A DNA stretch of 64,000 bases from Eutypa lata (Eukaryota > Ascomycota > Sordariomycetes > Xylariales > Diatrypaceae): positions 1,421,001-1,485,000 of the forward strand of contig JAKULF010000006.1 in the NCBI GenBank assembly GCA_022661535.1, in the 5' to 3' direction. Numbering within the stretch: position 1 is the first letter of the stretch; every line of letters begins with the position of its first letter. Of this stretch, positions 48,730-59,696 are shown one piece after another. A program made the position numbers and the translations under genes. A model generated the notes under the pieces. It was not told the DNA's origin. It saw nothing but the letters and a program-made list of their open reading frames with translations, and made no database searches.

Positions 48730-49861
48730 TTAGACCTTCACCTTGCAGGCATCATCCCACCAGACATTCTTGAAGGTACTAGAGCCCAAGTTAGCAGGAG
48801 CAACGGAAGAGACGAAAAGAGATCTTCTCCCAACGTACCATTCACCGAGGCAGTAGATGCCCTTCTCCTGAGCACAACCCAAGATGACATTAGAAATAAC
48901 GGCGCCATGTTGCAGGATGAACAGTGCTGTCTTATCCGTAAGAGCTTTCTGTCGCCATGGGCACACGTCGTCTGTGAGGGGTTAGTAAGCTGCAAGGTCT
49001 CTCTCTAAACACATCTGGCATTCGAAAGCACGCACCCTTGCTCTCCCATCTCATCATGCCACCGTCAAATAGCCCAGCGATCTTACATCCCGATGCAATC
49101 TTCGTGACCCCGGCTGGGGGTGGGCGGGTCGTGGTGACACCTACGGTTATCCTCGTCGTGACCGTCCTAGTACTGGGTTTGCTGGTTGTGCTGGTCTTTT
49201 TGGTGGTTATCGTCGTGGTAACTACCTTGGGAGACGTCGACGTCGTTGCTGTTGTTGTACGGGTGGTGGTCACCGGGACTGTGGTCTGCACCGTGGTTGT
49301 CTGCGTGGTGATCCGCGTGGTAGTTTTGTCCGAATAGGTTGTTATCTTGGTGCTGATCACCTCCTTCTTCTTCCCTTCCGTCGTTATCTCTTTCTCCTCT
49401 TTGCTTGTGGTCTTGTCAGAGGATATCTTGTTAGCTGATAAGGCATCGGTGAGGAGCGCATTGGTTTGAAGTGGGTCGGTTGATTTCGAATCCGTTGTTG
49501 TTGCTTTGGTATCTGTTGACGATTTACTGTCCGTTGCTGCAAGCTGGTCGGTCAAGAGGACATCGGTTAATAGCGGATCTGTTGACGCCGTGCCGGTTGT
49601 TGACGCCGTGTCAGTTGATTTCGTATCAGTTGACGCGTCGGTTGTTGATCCATCAGTTGATGCAATTTGGTCAGTTAACAGGACATCGGTTAGTAGTGGG
49701 TCGGTTGCTGCCGGATCGGTCGTTGCCGAATCAGTCGTCGTCGGATCAGTTGATGCTGGGTCAGTTGTTGCTGGATCAGTTGTTGGATCTTCGGTAGTAG
49801 TCTCGTCTTGAGCTAAAACAGACGCAGCCAAAGCCACTACAAGTAACCCGATGGTCTTCAT
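48730..49861 (-). CDS. Secreted Thr/Asp-rich repeat protein with small Cys-containing C-terminal domain, two exons
   Basis: Minus-strand exons 49861-49036 and 48971-48730 give 355 residues. The 64-nt intron (GTGCGT, branch TACTAAC, ACAG) joins MMRWESK to DDVCPWRQKAL, extending the protein by 80 residues. Residues 1-18 are a signal peptide (MKTIGLLVVALAASVLAQ). Next is a repetitive stalk of TDP, TTD and ATD units, including two copies of DPLLTDVLLTDQ, then a Lys/Glu-rich bridge and a dense Thr region (about 180-255) likely to be heavily O-mannosylated. The last ~100 residues form a compact domain with cysteines in SGCKIAG, VCPWRQ, GCAQEKGIYCLG and DDACKVKV. I do not recognise this domain. No GPI signal or membrane helix is seen. 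It fits a secreted wall-associated, adhesin-like or effector-like protein, but function is inferred only. Confidence 0.85.
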
Positions 49862-52262
49862 GATATATGCTGTACAACACAACCGCGGGTTTCAAAAATC
49901 AGCACTCTTGGAAATATGGCAGTTGGTCTTGCAAATTACTTTGAATCACAATCGAGCAACGAAGCCACTTATATACATGATGTTATTCTCTTCAAGGCAG
50001 CTTTTTAGTGAAACTTAATTCGTATCTTGCGGATAGGATCCCTACGATCCTATGTCTTCCACCCTCGCTCCATGGAATGGGGTATCATGGCATCTGCCCG
50101 GATCGGGCATGAAGAGGTAAAATTATGTCTCTAATCTGTAGATCATCTCTTGGGATTCGCGGAAAGACGTCGCGCTGTTGATAGCAACACATATTTATAA
50201 AGTTTGGCCCTAGTTCCATCTCAAGAAAAACATTAAACGTGCATGCATTTCAAAGTTTATTTTCGTGCATAATCTTGCGTGTTTTCGTGATAATATCTAG
50301 CTCACATCCAGATACGAGAAAGCTTATTCTTTAAGGATATATACCATTTTGATGGACAAGAAGTATCAGCAGGCCAATGACTTGTGAGGTCTATATAACA
50401 GAATGGTCAGACGAGACTTTAAGCTACCGTCATTGACAGCTCTTGCTCGATTTTCAGAATGGCAGTGATATCATTGAATTCTTGCTGGAAATCAAGCATG
50501 GTATACCTACCTAATTTCTTTCGCGCATTAATCAGAACTCAATTGCGTGGCTCGCTTCCTATCCAATAGTTGGAGAAAGCTGATTTATGGTTCCCATATT
50601 TATGGAGTCTTCATAAAGGGGCCCCTTTTCAACTAAACAGATGTAGTATGGGCGAGAAAGCTGAGCAGTATACTCATGTACGAACACCCGTATGCCATCG
50701 CTGAACAAGAAGTTCTTCAAGATATTCCTTTTCAGCTTTTGCTCAAGGCTCACGTAAGATATATTAAAACTGTATCCTTGTATCCCTTACGCTTCTCGCA
50801 TTTGTCTTTTAACTCCAGATATTAAACATGTATGATGACATAAATATGGAGGCAGTAGTCCTCGTAGGGATCACTGACCGACAAAAGACCGTTAGCGGCT
50901 GGCGCCGTGTTTTTAGTCTAGAAGCATAAGTAGAAGTTGTGCAGCTGTGGTTGAGATTCTATAGGACTGTATCAGAATGTAATCATGATCCAATCATAGA
51001 TAATAGACCAATAATTAACACGAGCGATGAGCTCTTCGTATTCTGGACTTGCTTTCACTAGCTGAGCTTCGAGGGTTGGTATATCCTTACACCAACCTCA
51101 GCACACCTCGAACATCCCCAACGGAGAACACAAAAACCAGTAACTAGTCGAAGTTGTTATATCGATGATGCTGATATGCTGATATGCTGTGAATGTGGCA
51201 GATGTGGGTATCAACGGCTTGATCCCTCCATTTGCATTAAGATGAGACGGCAGCAGGGCAGGAGCTTGCTACATCCATCCCCTGAGCATTCTCGCCTATC
51301 ATCTCCACCACTATCTCCGCCCGCCGTTAATATGATTATCGAGTGTTGCGAAGGAGGCAATAGCTCCTATCATAGCTTCAGGTATACCTACCCGGTAGGA
51401 TTATCTAGTTCCATCAGTCCACTTCGCGCACTGTGTTGTCACCACTTGATATCGCGAGGCTAGGATATCCCCTTCCTCTTGTGATCTCGACTTTATTAGC
51501 AAATGTCTAGTCCGCCACCGCAAAGTGATCCCTTCTTATGAACGTTGTCATTGTGCAATACTTCACCACAGATGACCTACCTAGGACTAGTCACTCTATC
51601 GAATTTTGTTCGCACTCTTCGCACTCTTCGCATACGCCCTGACCCTTATGGACGAGTGCCCGCATAATCTTTCAGCCTTCTTGTTTTAACGAATCACCTG
51701 CAACTGTTATACTTTATCTAAGACCAGCTGACAGAGCAGTGGCACCAAAATCTAACTGGTTGGAGCGGGAACTTGCTAACGTTAGAGAAGCAACAGAGGC
51801 TTGCTTAGGCATATCTGAGAGTCAAGATCTAGTTAAGGCTATACTTTATAAAGCACGTCACATTCATAAGTACTGTTTTGTTATATTAAGTAAGTAACAT
51901 TCTTTTATCCCTTATACCTAATGGCCAAATCTAAGATGAATAGTTACCGCAAGCCGTATCATTATATTTCATGCCCCTGTAGTAATATACTTAAGTAAGA
52001 AGAAGGCAAATTCAGTAAGCCATCACACAAATCACTAAAAGATCACTGCACAAATACTTCATTGGGTGGGTATTAATGATTAGAGATTATGATGTATCTG
52101 CTACGCAATGAGTAGTGCCAACTCATAATCTAACTGCAGTGTGTACTATACAGTCTAGAAATCATAACCCCTGAGACTGGTCGGTCCAATGCACAACCCC
52201 CTAGGTATACATCAGAAACCGTCATAGATCCATCGCACCATGACCTTAGCCCAATGCTACTA
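49862..52262. other. Intergenic, about 2.4 kb, with two weak coding-like remnants
   Basis: Mostly AT-rich. Two stretches look mildly coding-like without a start or known family: a minus-strand frame at 50559-50786 and a plus-strand frame at 51643-51897. They are discussed as findings. A short CGCACTCTT duplication occurs near 51610-51630. Confidence 0.5.
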
Positions 52263-53573
52263 CTAGTGACGACGACAGGTACACCCTTTCTCCTTCCTAA
52301 ACTTGGAGTAGAACAACATCTCATCTGTCTGCACGCCCATCATGCTAATGCCAACATCGACCATCTCCTCCGTAGTGGGTAGAGCAACACCAGCGATGGC
52401 GCTAAGCCTATCGCGGTCCCAGAACGCATAACCCCATTGCGTTGCATGCTTGTCGCACCTGAAGCACGACCGAGTGCCCGCATCAAACAGCTCGTCGTCA
52501 GCATGAACCTGCAACAGCGTGTGAAGCCATGCATCCTTTGGCCCACTCTCCGACTCCGGGTACTTGTCAAGCACCGCGGTAGTGTCGGTATTAGTGAGAG
52601 GACCGAAAGGCGGGAGCCACATGGTGTCATGCACTCCGTACCACAGGTCCCTGTTGGACCAGTTCTGCGCCAGGCTGCGGAACTTCTTGAGAGCGCCGTG
52701 GGTACGGCACTCCCCGCCCTTGGCCTCTAGACGGTGCAGCGCCGCGAGCCCTTCGTTGGACACGAAGGCTCGCAGCACCCGGAGGTCATCACCAGGTGCC
52801 CGCCGCCCTTGCCTTGCAGCGTCTGATGCCATTACTAGAAAAGTCATTGTTAGTATTCTGTTTTGTTATCATTGTGGGGATGGATATGTTAGTATGAATG
52901 AATGAAACTTACCATCTTCGACGTGCCGGGCGAGCAGGTCCTTCGCACAGCGCACTTGCTGAAGCTCCCACGGAGCGAACCTGGTCAGCAGATGCTGCCA
53001 TGCTGGCCGGTAGGCCGCCTCTCTCGGCGCCGCAGCAGTAGACTGGGAGATGTGGTCGCGAGAGAAGAGGTTGCCGAGAAGTTCGGCAAGGTATAGTGAC
53101 TTGCGGAACCGTGCTGCTTCCGTGCTGGTGATGCTCATAGAGCTCTCACTGTCGCCGGGAGTATTCTCCAGGGCGAGTCTAGCAATGGTTGTCGAGTAGG
53201 TGTCTACCATGCTGTCGAAAGAAGAGAGCTTGACGCAAGTGCTGAGGCCGAATTGAGTGTTGGCGGCGAAAGACTGGTTGGTGAGATGGTCGTCGACGAA
53301 CTTGATGATATCCTCAACAGTTGCGTCGGATAGCGGCTGTGGCTGGCCGTAGTGGGCGCGAGGCTTCAGAAGTTTCCTGGACTCAAGGACCGCCAGTGCC
53401 AATGGCAGGTCTTGTCCGAACTTCTGATAGCAGAGATTGCGAGAGAGCTTAGCTTCATCTTGCTTGACGATCTCATAATGCGTCCTGTTGCTCAACGCAA
53501 AGTTGATAAGAGTGGTGTGGTCCTCTATATAAGAGGCCACGATGACCTTCAGCTCAGTAGGTAGTACCTCCAT
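52263..53573 (-). CDS. F-box-like protein of unknown function, two exons
   Basis: Minus-strand exons 53573-52913 and 52834-52263 give 410 residues. The 78-nt intron (GTAAGT...CTAG) joins the codons of ARHVED to VMASDAARQ. The N-terminus, MEVLPTELKVIVASYIEDHTTLINFALSNR, is an F-box-like helix set (LPxEL...I...L..LS), suggesting a substrate adaptor for SCF ubiquitin ligases, although the match is short. The rest is helical and hydrophilic with no known repeat; the second half has a Cys-containing segment (RSCFRCDKHATQWGYAFWDRDR) and ends in CTCRRH. Such lineage-specific F-box-like proteins are common in Sordariomycetes. Exon structure is well supported by phase and splice sites; function is tentative. 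Confidence 0.8.
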
Positions 53574-54042
53574 GTTGCTGGTATGAGAGTGGTTGTTATG
53601 GGGTTGTTATGTAGTGTGTAGGGGATGCACGTATGCAGTAGATAGTGTGTGTACAGTATAATACTGTGAAGTAGAGTTTGGTCGCAAGTGATTGTTTAGA
53701 AAGATTGTTTGGCAGTAGAAGTGTGTGTAGATCAAAAGATCAAAAGTTTTTTGTAGTGTTTGTGTCTCAAAGTTTGGTAGCAGAGTATGCGTCAAAGTTT
53801 GGTAACAGCAGAGTAGAGTATGTGTGTAGTGTGGGTTGGGGAAACGGACTTTTCAAATCCGCATCCGCCATATACCCACCGGACGCAGTTGGGTCGAAGA
53901 GATGGCCCAGCAGCATCGAGCGCGCCAGGACATATTCCGATGAATTTATTTGTATGCGGATTGTTAAAAGTCGACTCACAACCACACAAACGAGCTCCGG
54001 TCCTGCACAATGTTTCCGGACTTGGTCTAATCAGCCTTACAT

Positions 54043-54463
54043 CGCGCTTATTTCGCTTGGCACGCGCTTACCCTGCACCTACCCTGTACGTAGCGCGGTT
54101 ACCCGGTACCCATTGTGTGGCTACCCGGTACCAAATCTGGGGTTACCCGGCGCTTGTCGCGCCTACCCTGTACCTACCCTGCAATTTCGCGCTTACCCTG
54201 CACCCCTACACAGGCCTCAATCAACTTACCCTGCAAAAACCTGCATGCCGCACCAGCTTAGCTTCTCTGGTTATCTGTTACCGGGTAGCTCACGATGCAC
54301 TTGTAACCTAGCAATGTAGTGGCCACCGTAGTATGTCCTAGGTGAGTTGCTACAGGGTAACCAAGGCCGTGATAGCAACCTTAACTATCACTGTGGCGCG
54401 CACCTACTACCCGGTAACGTTGAGTCATCAAGCGAATATAGCTAACTACGAGGCTGGTTACCC
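54043..54463 (+). repeat. Degenerate ~30-bp minisatellite rich in TACCC motifs
   Basis: Units resembling CGCGCTTACCCTGCACCTAC start at about 54063, 54094, 54158 and 54188 (spacing about 30 within each pair), with a partial unit at 54043. About twelve TACCC pentamers lie on the plus strand between 54069 and 54463, many as TACCCTG or TACCCGG, with a few GGGTA in addition. Most share one orientation, often 11 or about 20 bases apart. Confidence 0.75.
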
Positions 54464-55067
54464 TGAACAGCAGGATCTCTACACCTAGGTAGGTACGCAA
54501 ACCATCTGGGATGATGATTCCGGCCAGTATCACCATGACCGTTGCTCTACTTGCCTACCTACCTACTCTACTTACCCATACAAGGTATTCATTCATTCAA
54601 TCCAACCAATACTTGCTCCCAGATAATGTTGCTGCCACGACAATCACGCGCAAGGCCAAAACTCTAGATACCCCTTCTTGACAGCACCATGAAATCAACG
54701 CGACATGAACCCTAACCAGTCTGTCTGCCTGTCTGTCTAGGCTACGTTGATGGTAGGTAAGCTGTCAACTGAAGACGCAATCAATCATGGCAACAAGCGT
54801 CACATGGTATGCCCAATTGAAGGAAAATAGTAACTACTAGCCATCTAGACAGACTACCTGGGTATGCAGTATGTTGTCTTCTACCTGGTTATCGGGCCAT
54901 TGATCCTCTAACCCGGGAAGTCCTAGTTATTAACTTTCTACTTGCGATATCTATATTCGCGCCTAGGTAGCTGTGTATCTATGTAGCTTTTCCCCTGCCA
55001 TACCTCTTTTATGATATATGTTCCAAAATACCCCTTGTTTGTACAGACAGCTCGCTTGTTACCTGGA

Positions 55068-55087
55068 TAGCTAGCTAGCTAGCTAGC
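55068..55087. repeat. (TAGC)5 tetranucleotide repeat
   Basis: Five tandem TAGC units, self-complementary, just downstream of the DGAT2 gene. Confidence 0.85.
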
Positions 55088-55193
55088 TTCCCTGCTGTAC
55101 TGCCCACCCATTATCCCTTAAGTCAGGTTCAGGCCCACATCAGCTTCAGTTCAGTTCAGCTCAGGTTCAGGCCAGGTCAAAGCAATCAAGCAA

Positions 55194-57254
55194 TCAAGTC
55201 AAAAACTCCAGCTCCCCACGCCTCTCACTCGCAAACTCATCCTTGTAGCGCTCCCACAGCTGCACCAGCTCGTCCACGTAGAGGCCGTGCAGGCGATCGA
55301 TGTAGTCCTGGTCGACGGCAGCGGACTGCTCGACCTTGATGGGGGCGCCGACCACGACGTTCAGGGGGTGGCGGTAGGGCATGAGGCCGACGTCGTAGTT
55401 GAAGATGCCGCGGCCGTGCATGAAGGGCAGGGTGAACTTCCAGACCTTGAGCACGAACATCTGCAGCCGGTGGACGAGCGGGTGCTTGTCGGGCGGCAGC
55501 TGGTCGTAGAGCTCGTTCTCGCCGAAGCACAGGACGGGGACGAGGTCGGCGCCCGTGCGCACCGCGATCTTGACGAACCCCTTGCGCTCGCGCAGGATGA
55601 GCCGCAGGTTCCCGGGCTGGGCCTCGAGGGACTCGCGGGCGCCCCCCACTACCACCGTGACGCCGCGGCCCATGCCCTCGCCGTTCGAGCCGCCCTTGGT
55701 CAGGATGTTGAGGATGGACTCCTTGGAGACGGACCGCACCCCCATCGCGAGGATGTAGTCCCGGTAGATGGGGACGCGGAAGTTCGAGTCCAGCGTCAGC
55801 AGGCTGTTGGTGATGCCGGGGTACTTCTCCGAGAAGCCCAGGGCGTCGGTCGCGAAGGCGGCCCAGGCGCCGTGCGAGATGATCCCGTGCGGGTGGTAGC
55901 CGAAGATGTACTTGCGCGTGGGCGGCAGGTCGCAGGTCTTGTGCAGGCGGGCGGGGAAGTACTCGGCGAAGAGGTGCCAGAAGTAGTTCCGGCGGAACCA
56001 CTCCCAGCGGTACGAGAGCGAGCCGTCGGTCGCGGCCTTGGAGGTCAGCACGTGCAGTAGGTAGACGAGCAGGAGCGGCCAGGCGAACGGGTTGGCGCAC
56101 AGGGCGAAGAACAGGGATACGGTCCCGACGATGCTGAGGCAGTGCAGCAGGACCACGAAGGTCTGCGCCCGGCGTCTGAAGGGGACGTTCCAGGGCGCCC
56201 ACCTGATGCTGCCGTCCTTGTTGTTGCGGCGGCGCTGCTTCTGTGCTCGGTAGACTTCTTCCAATCCCATGTCGTCGAGATCGGGGTCGGATTCGTCATC
56301 TTGTATAGAACGACTGCGCTCTTTGCTGTTGCCGTTGTTAGCAAGGCCAGTTTTCAGAGCCTTAGCGTAGCTAGCATTGTCGTGATCGGGGTGCTCCGCT
56401 GCTTTCTCTGCAGCGAGGTTATCAGGGCTTTTTTTGTTTCCGTTTGTTGAGCTAATTGGCATCTCCTTGACTTCATTTTGTCCATCATTCTGGCCTAGAG
56501 TAGATTTATTGATCTTGATAAATGAATCGTCCTTCGGAGGCAATTTCTCCCCTTCGAATTTCGGCTTCTCAAACCCTGCCTTCTCTCTAGAAGTATCGGA
56601 GACTTCTCGCGGGGGAGGGGCAGCAGCCACCTCCGCAAAACTTTCCATATCCGTTGGCCTGGGGGTTCCCACCGGTCTCCTTTGCAGTAAGAACTTGCGC
56701 GGTGGCGTGCTATCCCTGAGACCCCTGCTTTTGGAGTTTGGAGACGGTATCCCTGATCCAGTAGTGGTCCTAACTTTAGGCACGGCACTCGGCGACTTTA
56801 TCTTAGTTGGCGTTTGTGCAGGTGATGGTGACGGGCTCTCTGCTGCGCCGAAAGTTGGGCGATCCTTCCCACGGGCACTCGGAGTACTATTGTTTATTAC
56901 CACGGATCGATGTGGTGATGGAGAGACTACACGATCGGGATCCTGTTTTTCTCGGTTTATCTAGGTAAAAGGCGTGAGCATGTCGCTCTACGATACGTTT
57001 TATAAGATTCGCTATGGACGTACGAGGTTTAAGGTCTCCTGATGAAATGTCTCGCTTTGACCGGGTCTCTTGTGATTCTGTTCAGGTGTAGAATCCGTGT
57101 TAGGCAGGTCGGGTTCTTTCGATCGCGTATTCTGTCGACAGAGTAAGTCAGGGTCCTGTCTTCGCGTTGCCTGTCCTAGACGCGGCAATCTAGAAGCCAG
57201 ACGCCTGCCCGGAGATTTCTGGGCGTCATTTGCGACTTTCACTTCATTCCCCAT
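55194..57254 (-). CDS. DGA1: Type-2 diacylglycerol acyltransferase (DGAT2/Dga1-like), two exons
   Basis: Minus-strand exons 57254-57024 and 56960-55194 give 665 residues. The long exon has no suitable ATG of its own at the N-terminus; joining through a 63-nt intron (GTACGT...CCTAG) to an ATG at 57254 (MGNEVKVANDAQKS) keeps phase. Residues 1-320 are disordered, Ser/Pro/Lys-rich. A hydrophobic hairpin follows (FVVLLHCLSIVGTVSLFFAL and FAWPLLLVYLLHVL), then a YFP motif (LFAEYFPARLHKT), the catalytic HPHG at residues 433-436, and RKGFVKIAVRTG...LVPVLCFGENE. These are diagnostic of DGAT2. The enzyme acylates diacylglycerol with acyl-CoA to make triacylglycerol at the ER and lipid droplets. The catalytic part is strongly GC3-biased. 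The family is certain; the first exon is well supported but inferred. Confidence 0.93.
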
Positions 57255-58259
57255 TGTGATGGAAACCCAGATTCCTGACAGGAAGGAATAGGAATGGCCA
57301 AACTATGAAGGGCAGTAGCATACCTAGTTAGGTAAGGAATAACAATACCTGAAGTAATTTGTTGTATAACGCAAGTTCCCGAAACTTAGACTTTGTTGGC
57401 GCGAGGCCGTCGAAGCTTACATCAGACTGCTGAGCCGAAGGTTTTCCTAGTTCCTCAACTAAGCTTAAGTACGTATGTGTGTAGTTGCACTCGCGACTTG
57501 TGAGAATATAAGATGGAAATAAGCCCTAGTTAGTAGTAGTAGAGAAGAAATAATTAGGACAAAGAAAAAAGAAAAAGAAATCGATTGAAAATCAAGGAGC
57601 GAAATCTCCGTCTACGGAGGTTGTAGTAAGTCAGTTAAAGTTAAAACCCAGGAAAAGTAAATAGGAGATGGAAATATTAAGATGGTTTGGGAGAGCCGAG
57701 AAGCTGGCTGCTGCAATGCGACAGCGTGCGTACTACCTAGGTACGTAGTAAGTGTAACTACAAGGTGGGACCTCTTAACATTTCATGATGACGTTCATCC
57801 CTTAGCGCTTTGCAACTTGGGCTACAAATAGCAGCTTACAGCTACCCGGAGCTACCGAATGGATCCACCTAAGCCTGCATACCACCCTTTTAGCCAGTCC
57901 ACTGGGTATGGTGCCGAGGTATCTGTGTCTATTGAACAAAAGTCTTCAGATGCACATGCAATATTCTAGTAATTATTTATAATAATACGATGTTAACTAA
58001 TGGGCACCAAGATGGGATTAATAGGTACCCATTGTATAAAATAGAACTGTTTGCTAGGCGTCTTCTCGAGTTGATCTGATTAGGTAGGTAGGTAGGTAGG
58101 TAATTATAATATCAAACATTGGTCGCTGTCTAATGCATCTATCTATGTGTATGAAGTTCCGCCTGCTTTCCATGAATACCAGTTCGCATGTAACACGATA
58201 ACTATCTAAGATAGCTAGGTATTTTACATCAAAAATACAATTCCAACGGAGCGAATCCA
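57255..58259. other. Intergenic, about 1 kb, no gene seen
   Basis: Upstream region of DGAT2 and 3' region of the PI-PLC-like gene; includes a (TAGG)5 repeat at 58081-58102. Confidence 0.6.
58081..58102. repeat. (TAGG)5 microsatellite
   Basis: Five tandem TAGG units in noncoding DNA. Confidence 0.9.
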
Positions 58260-59696
58260 TTATTGCTTCAGTTGCAACTTGGCGTTCCATCCAACAACAC
58301 ACCGGATCAGATCCCAATCCCCATCCCCACCAACCCAATCCGTGACTACGATGCCCGTCGAGGCATCCCCCACAGGCAAGCCGGCAGGTCCCTTGCCCTT
58401 CTCCCCATGCCTCATGCACAGGTACTCGATGATGGCAGGGTTCGCCTTGGCCGCGATGCGCTCGGGCCAGCAGTTCGCTCGGAAGAAGTTGCTCGCGCTC
58501 AGGAAGTTGATGAAAAAAGGCGGCGGCGGCGGCTCTTCTATTATGCCGTCTAATCCAGAGGAGGCAGCAGCAGCGGCGGCGGTTAACGAGAACGTAGGTT
58601 CGCTTGCGCGCTCGAGGTGCCTGCGCGCGAGCTCGATCTTCTTCTGAATATTGGTGCTCTGGTCGACCTCGTAGAAGTCCTGGATCCGGGCGATGCCGCT
58701 CCCGGCGAGGCCGTCCTCGCAGTTGTCGGGCCACACGCTGCCGTCGAGCCCCCAGCCGCGGCCTCCCCACTCGCTGTTCAGGGTCTCGTCGTTGATGTGG
58801 CGGCGGAGGAGTATGATCTTCCCTCGGACCTCGCCAAGTCTGGGAATCCTGGGTTCCGTGTACCACCGCTTCCCGTCCCCGTAGTAGTGTTCCTTGAGGA
58901 TCTTGGACAAGTGCTGGTCTGTTCCTTTCCCGATGCCTTCGCGCTTGACGCTCATGATGACCGTTTCGGTCGGGTTCGTATCCAGGAAAGCGTATATCTC
59001 TTTCAGCATGTCGGTGAAGTACTTCGTGCCTGTGAGCGCCACGGGGAAGGCGGCGTGGACGAGCGGGAGATGGTGTGAACTCGTGCTGACAGATACTCTG
59101 ACATCGAAGAACCGCACTCCGTTGTCTAGCTGATTACGAATGCGCACCGCCTGACACCGCACTGAAGGTAAGGCCGTGCGGTAGGTCGGGCTGTTATGAG
59201 TGCCGGGTAGAGAGAGCGCCGAGAGGGGGTATTCATCTCTGACGTCGCCCATCCAACGCGGGAGGTGCGTAGAGCTGAATATGGTTAAGCAGCTGCCGGC
59301 CTGGACATAAATGGTAGTATACTCATTTGGACCTCCATCCAATTTGGTCATAACAATGCTCCGTCGCGAGGGACTGGGTACATCTATCTGGTACTGATGG
59401 CCACCGGATTCGAAGGTTAAGCGGACCACCTCGCGAGAAGGGTCTGGTGCACGAATATTCGTTGAATGAGTCTCAAACGGGCCAATTGATAGTGAGACGT
59501 CGCAGCGATCTGTTGGCTCGCCTTGTGACTGAACATGCAGAGATACCTCTGGTGATGCCGCCTTGTAGAAGCCGGTGAATTTCTTGATTTTGCCAACATG
59601 CTTGTGGTTTCCATGTGTCGGATGTCCCTCGAAGCGTTCAATGTGCTTAAGCTCCAGTGGGGTGATAGTAAGATTCCGAATTGTGAGGTCAGCCAT
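58260..59696 (-). CDS. PI-PLC X-domain (bacterial-type phospholipase C-like) protein
   Basis: Single-exon gene of 478 residues with an ATG at 59696. Residues 1-140 form a beta-rich N-terminal domain without recognised motif. The PI-PLC X domain begins about residue 143 (LPRWMGDVRDEYPLSALSLPGTHNS): H167 in PGTHNS and H214 in LVHAAFP correspond to the two catalytic histidines, and GVRFFDVR (R195, D198) is the typical substrate-binding strand. The usual His-Gly after the second His is His-Ala here. VIMSVKRE and GKIILLRR follow as expected. No signal peptide or helix is present, so it is probably intracellular. Family members cleave phosphatidylinositol or GPI without calcium; activity here is inferred. 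An Ala/Pro-rich loop (residues about 358-385) is an insert. Confidence 0.9.
   Translation of the reverse strand: MADLTIRNLTITPLELKHIERFEGHPTHGNHKHVGKIKKFTGFYKAASPEVSLHVQSQGEPTDRCDVSLSIGPFETHSTNIRAPDPSREVVRLTFESGGHQYQIDVPSPSRRSIVMTKLDGGPNEYTTIYVQAGSCLTIFSSTHLPRWMGDVRDEYPLSALSLPGTHNSPTYRTALPSVRCQAVRIRNQLDNGVRFFDVRVSVSTSSHHLPLVHAAFPVALTGTKYFTDMLKEIYAFLDTNPTETVIMSVKREGIGKGTDQHLSKILKEHYYGDGKRWYTEPRIPRLGEVRGKIILLRRHINDETLNSEWGGRGWGLDGSVWPDNCEDGLAGSGIARIQDFYEVDQSTNIQKKIELARRHLERASEPTFSLTAAAAAASSGLDGIIEEPPPPPFFINFLSASNFFRANCWPERIAAKANPAIIEYLCMRHGEKGKGPAGLPVGDASTGIVVTDWVGGDGDWDLIRCVVGWNAKLQLKQ

Larger units (their letters stand above)
53574..55193. other. Intergenic, about 1.6 kb, with a degenerate minisatellite
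   Basis: Upstream of the F-box-like gene. Holds the TACCC-rich minisatellite at about 54043-54463 and a (TAGC)5 repeat at 55068-55087. Plus-strand frames at 53678-54319 are read through the repeat and show no family, so are not called. Confidence 0.6.

Noticed and set aside
53678..54319. Overlapping plus-strand frames of 213 and 163 codons
   Set aside because: They run through the TACCC minisatellite; the protein sequence is repeat-derived and has no family.
55237..56202. Overlapping 321-codon minus-strand and 257-codon plus-strand frames in the DGAT2 gene
   Set aside because: Composition (Arg/Ala/Pro/His or Val/Asp/Gly-rich) is that of shifted reading; the DGAT2 frame carries all conserved motifs.
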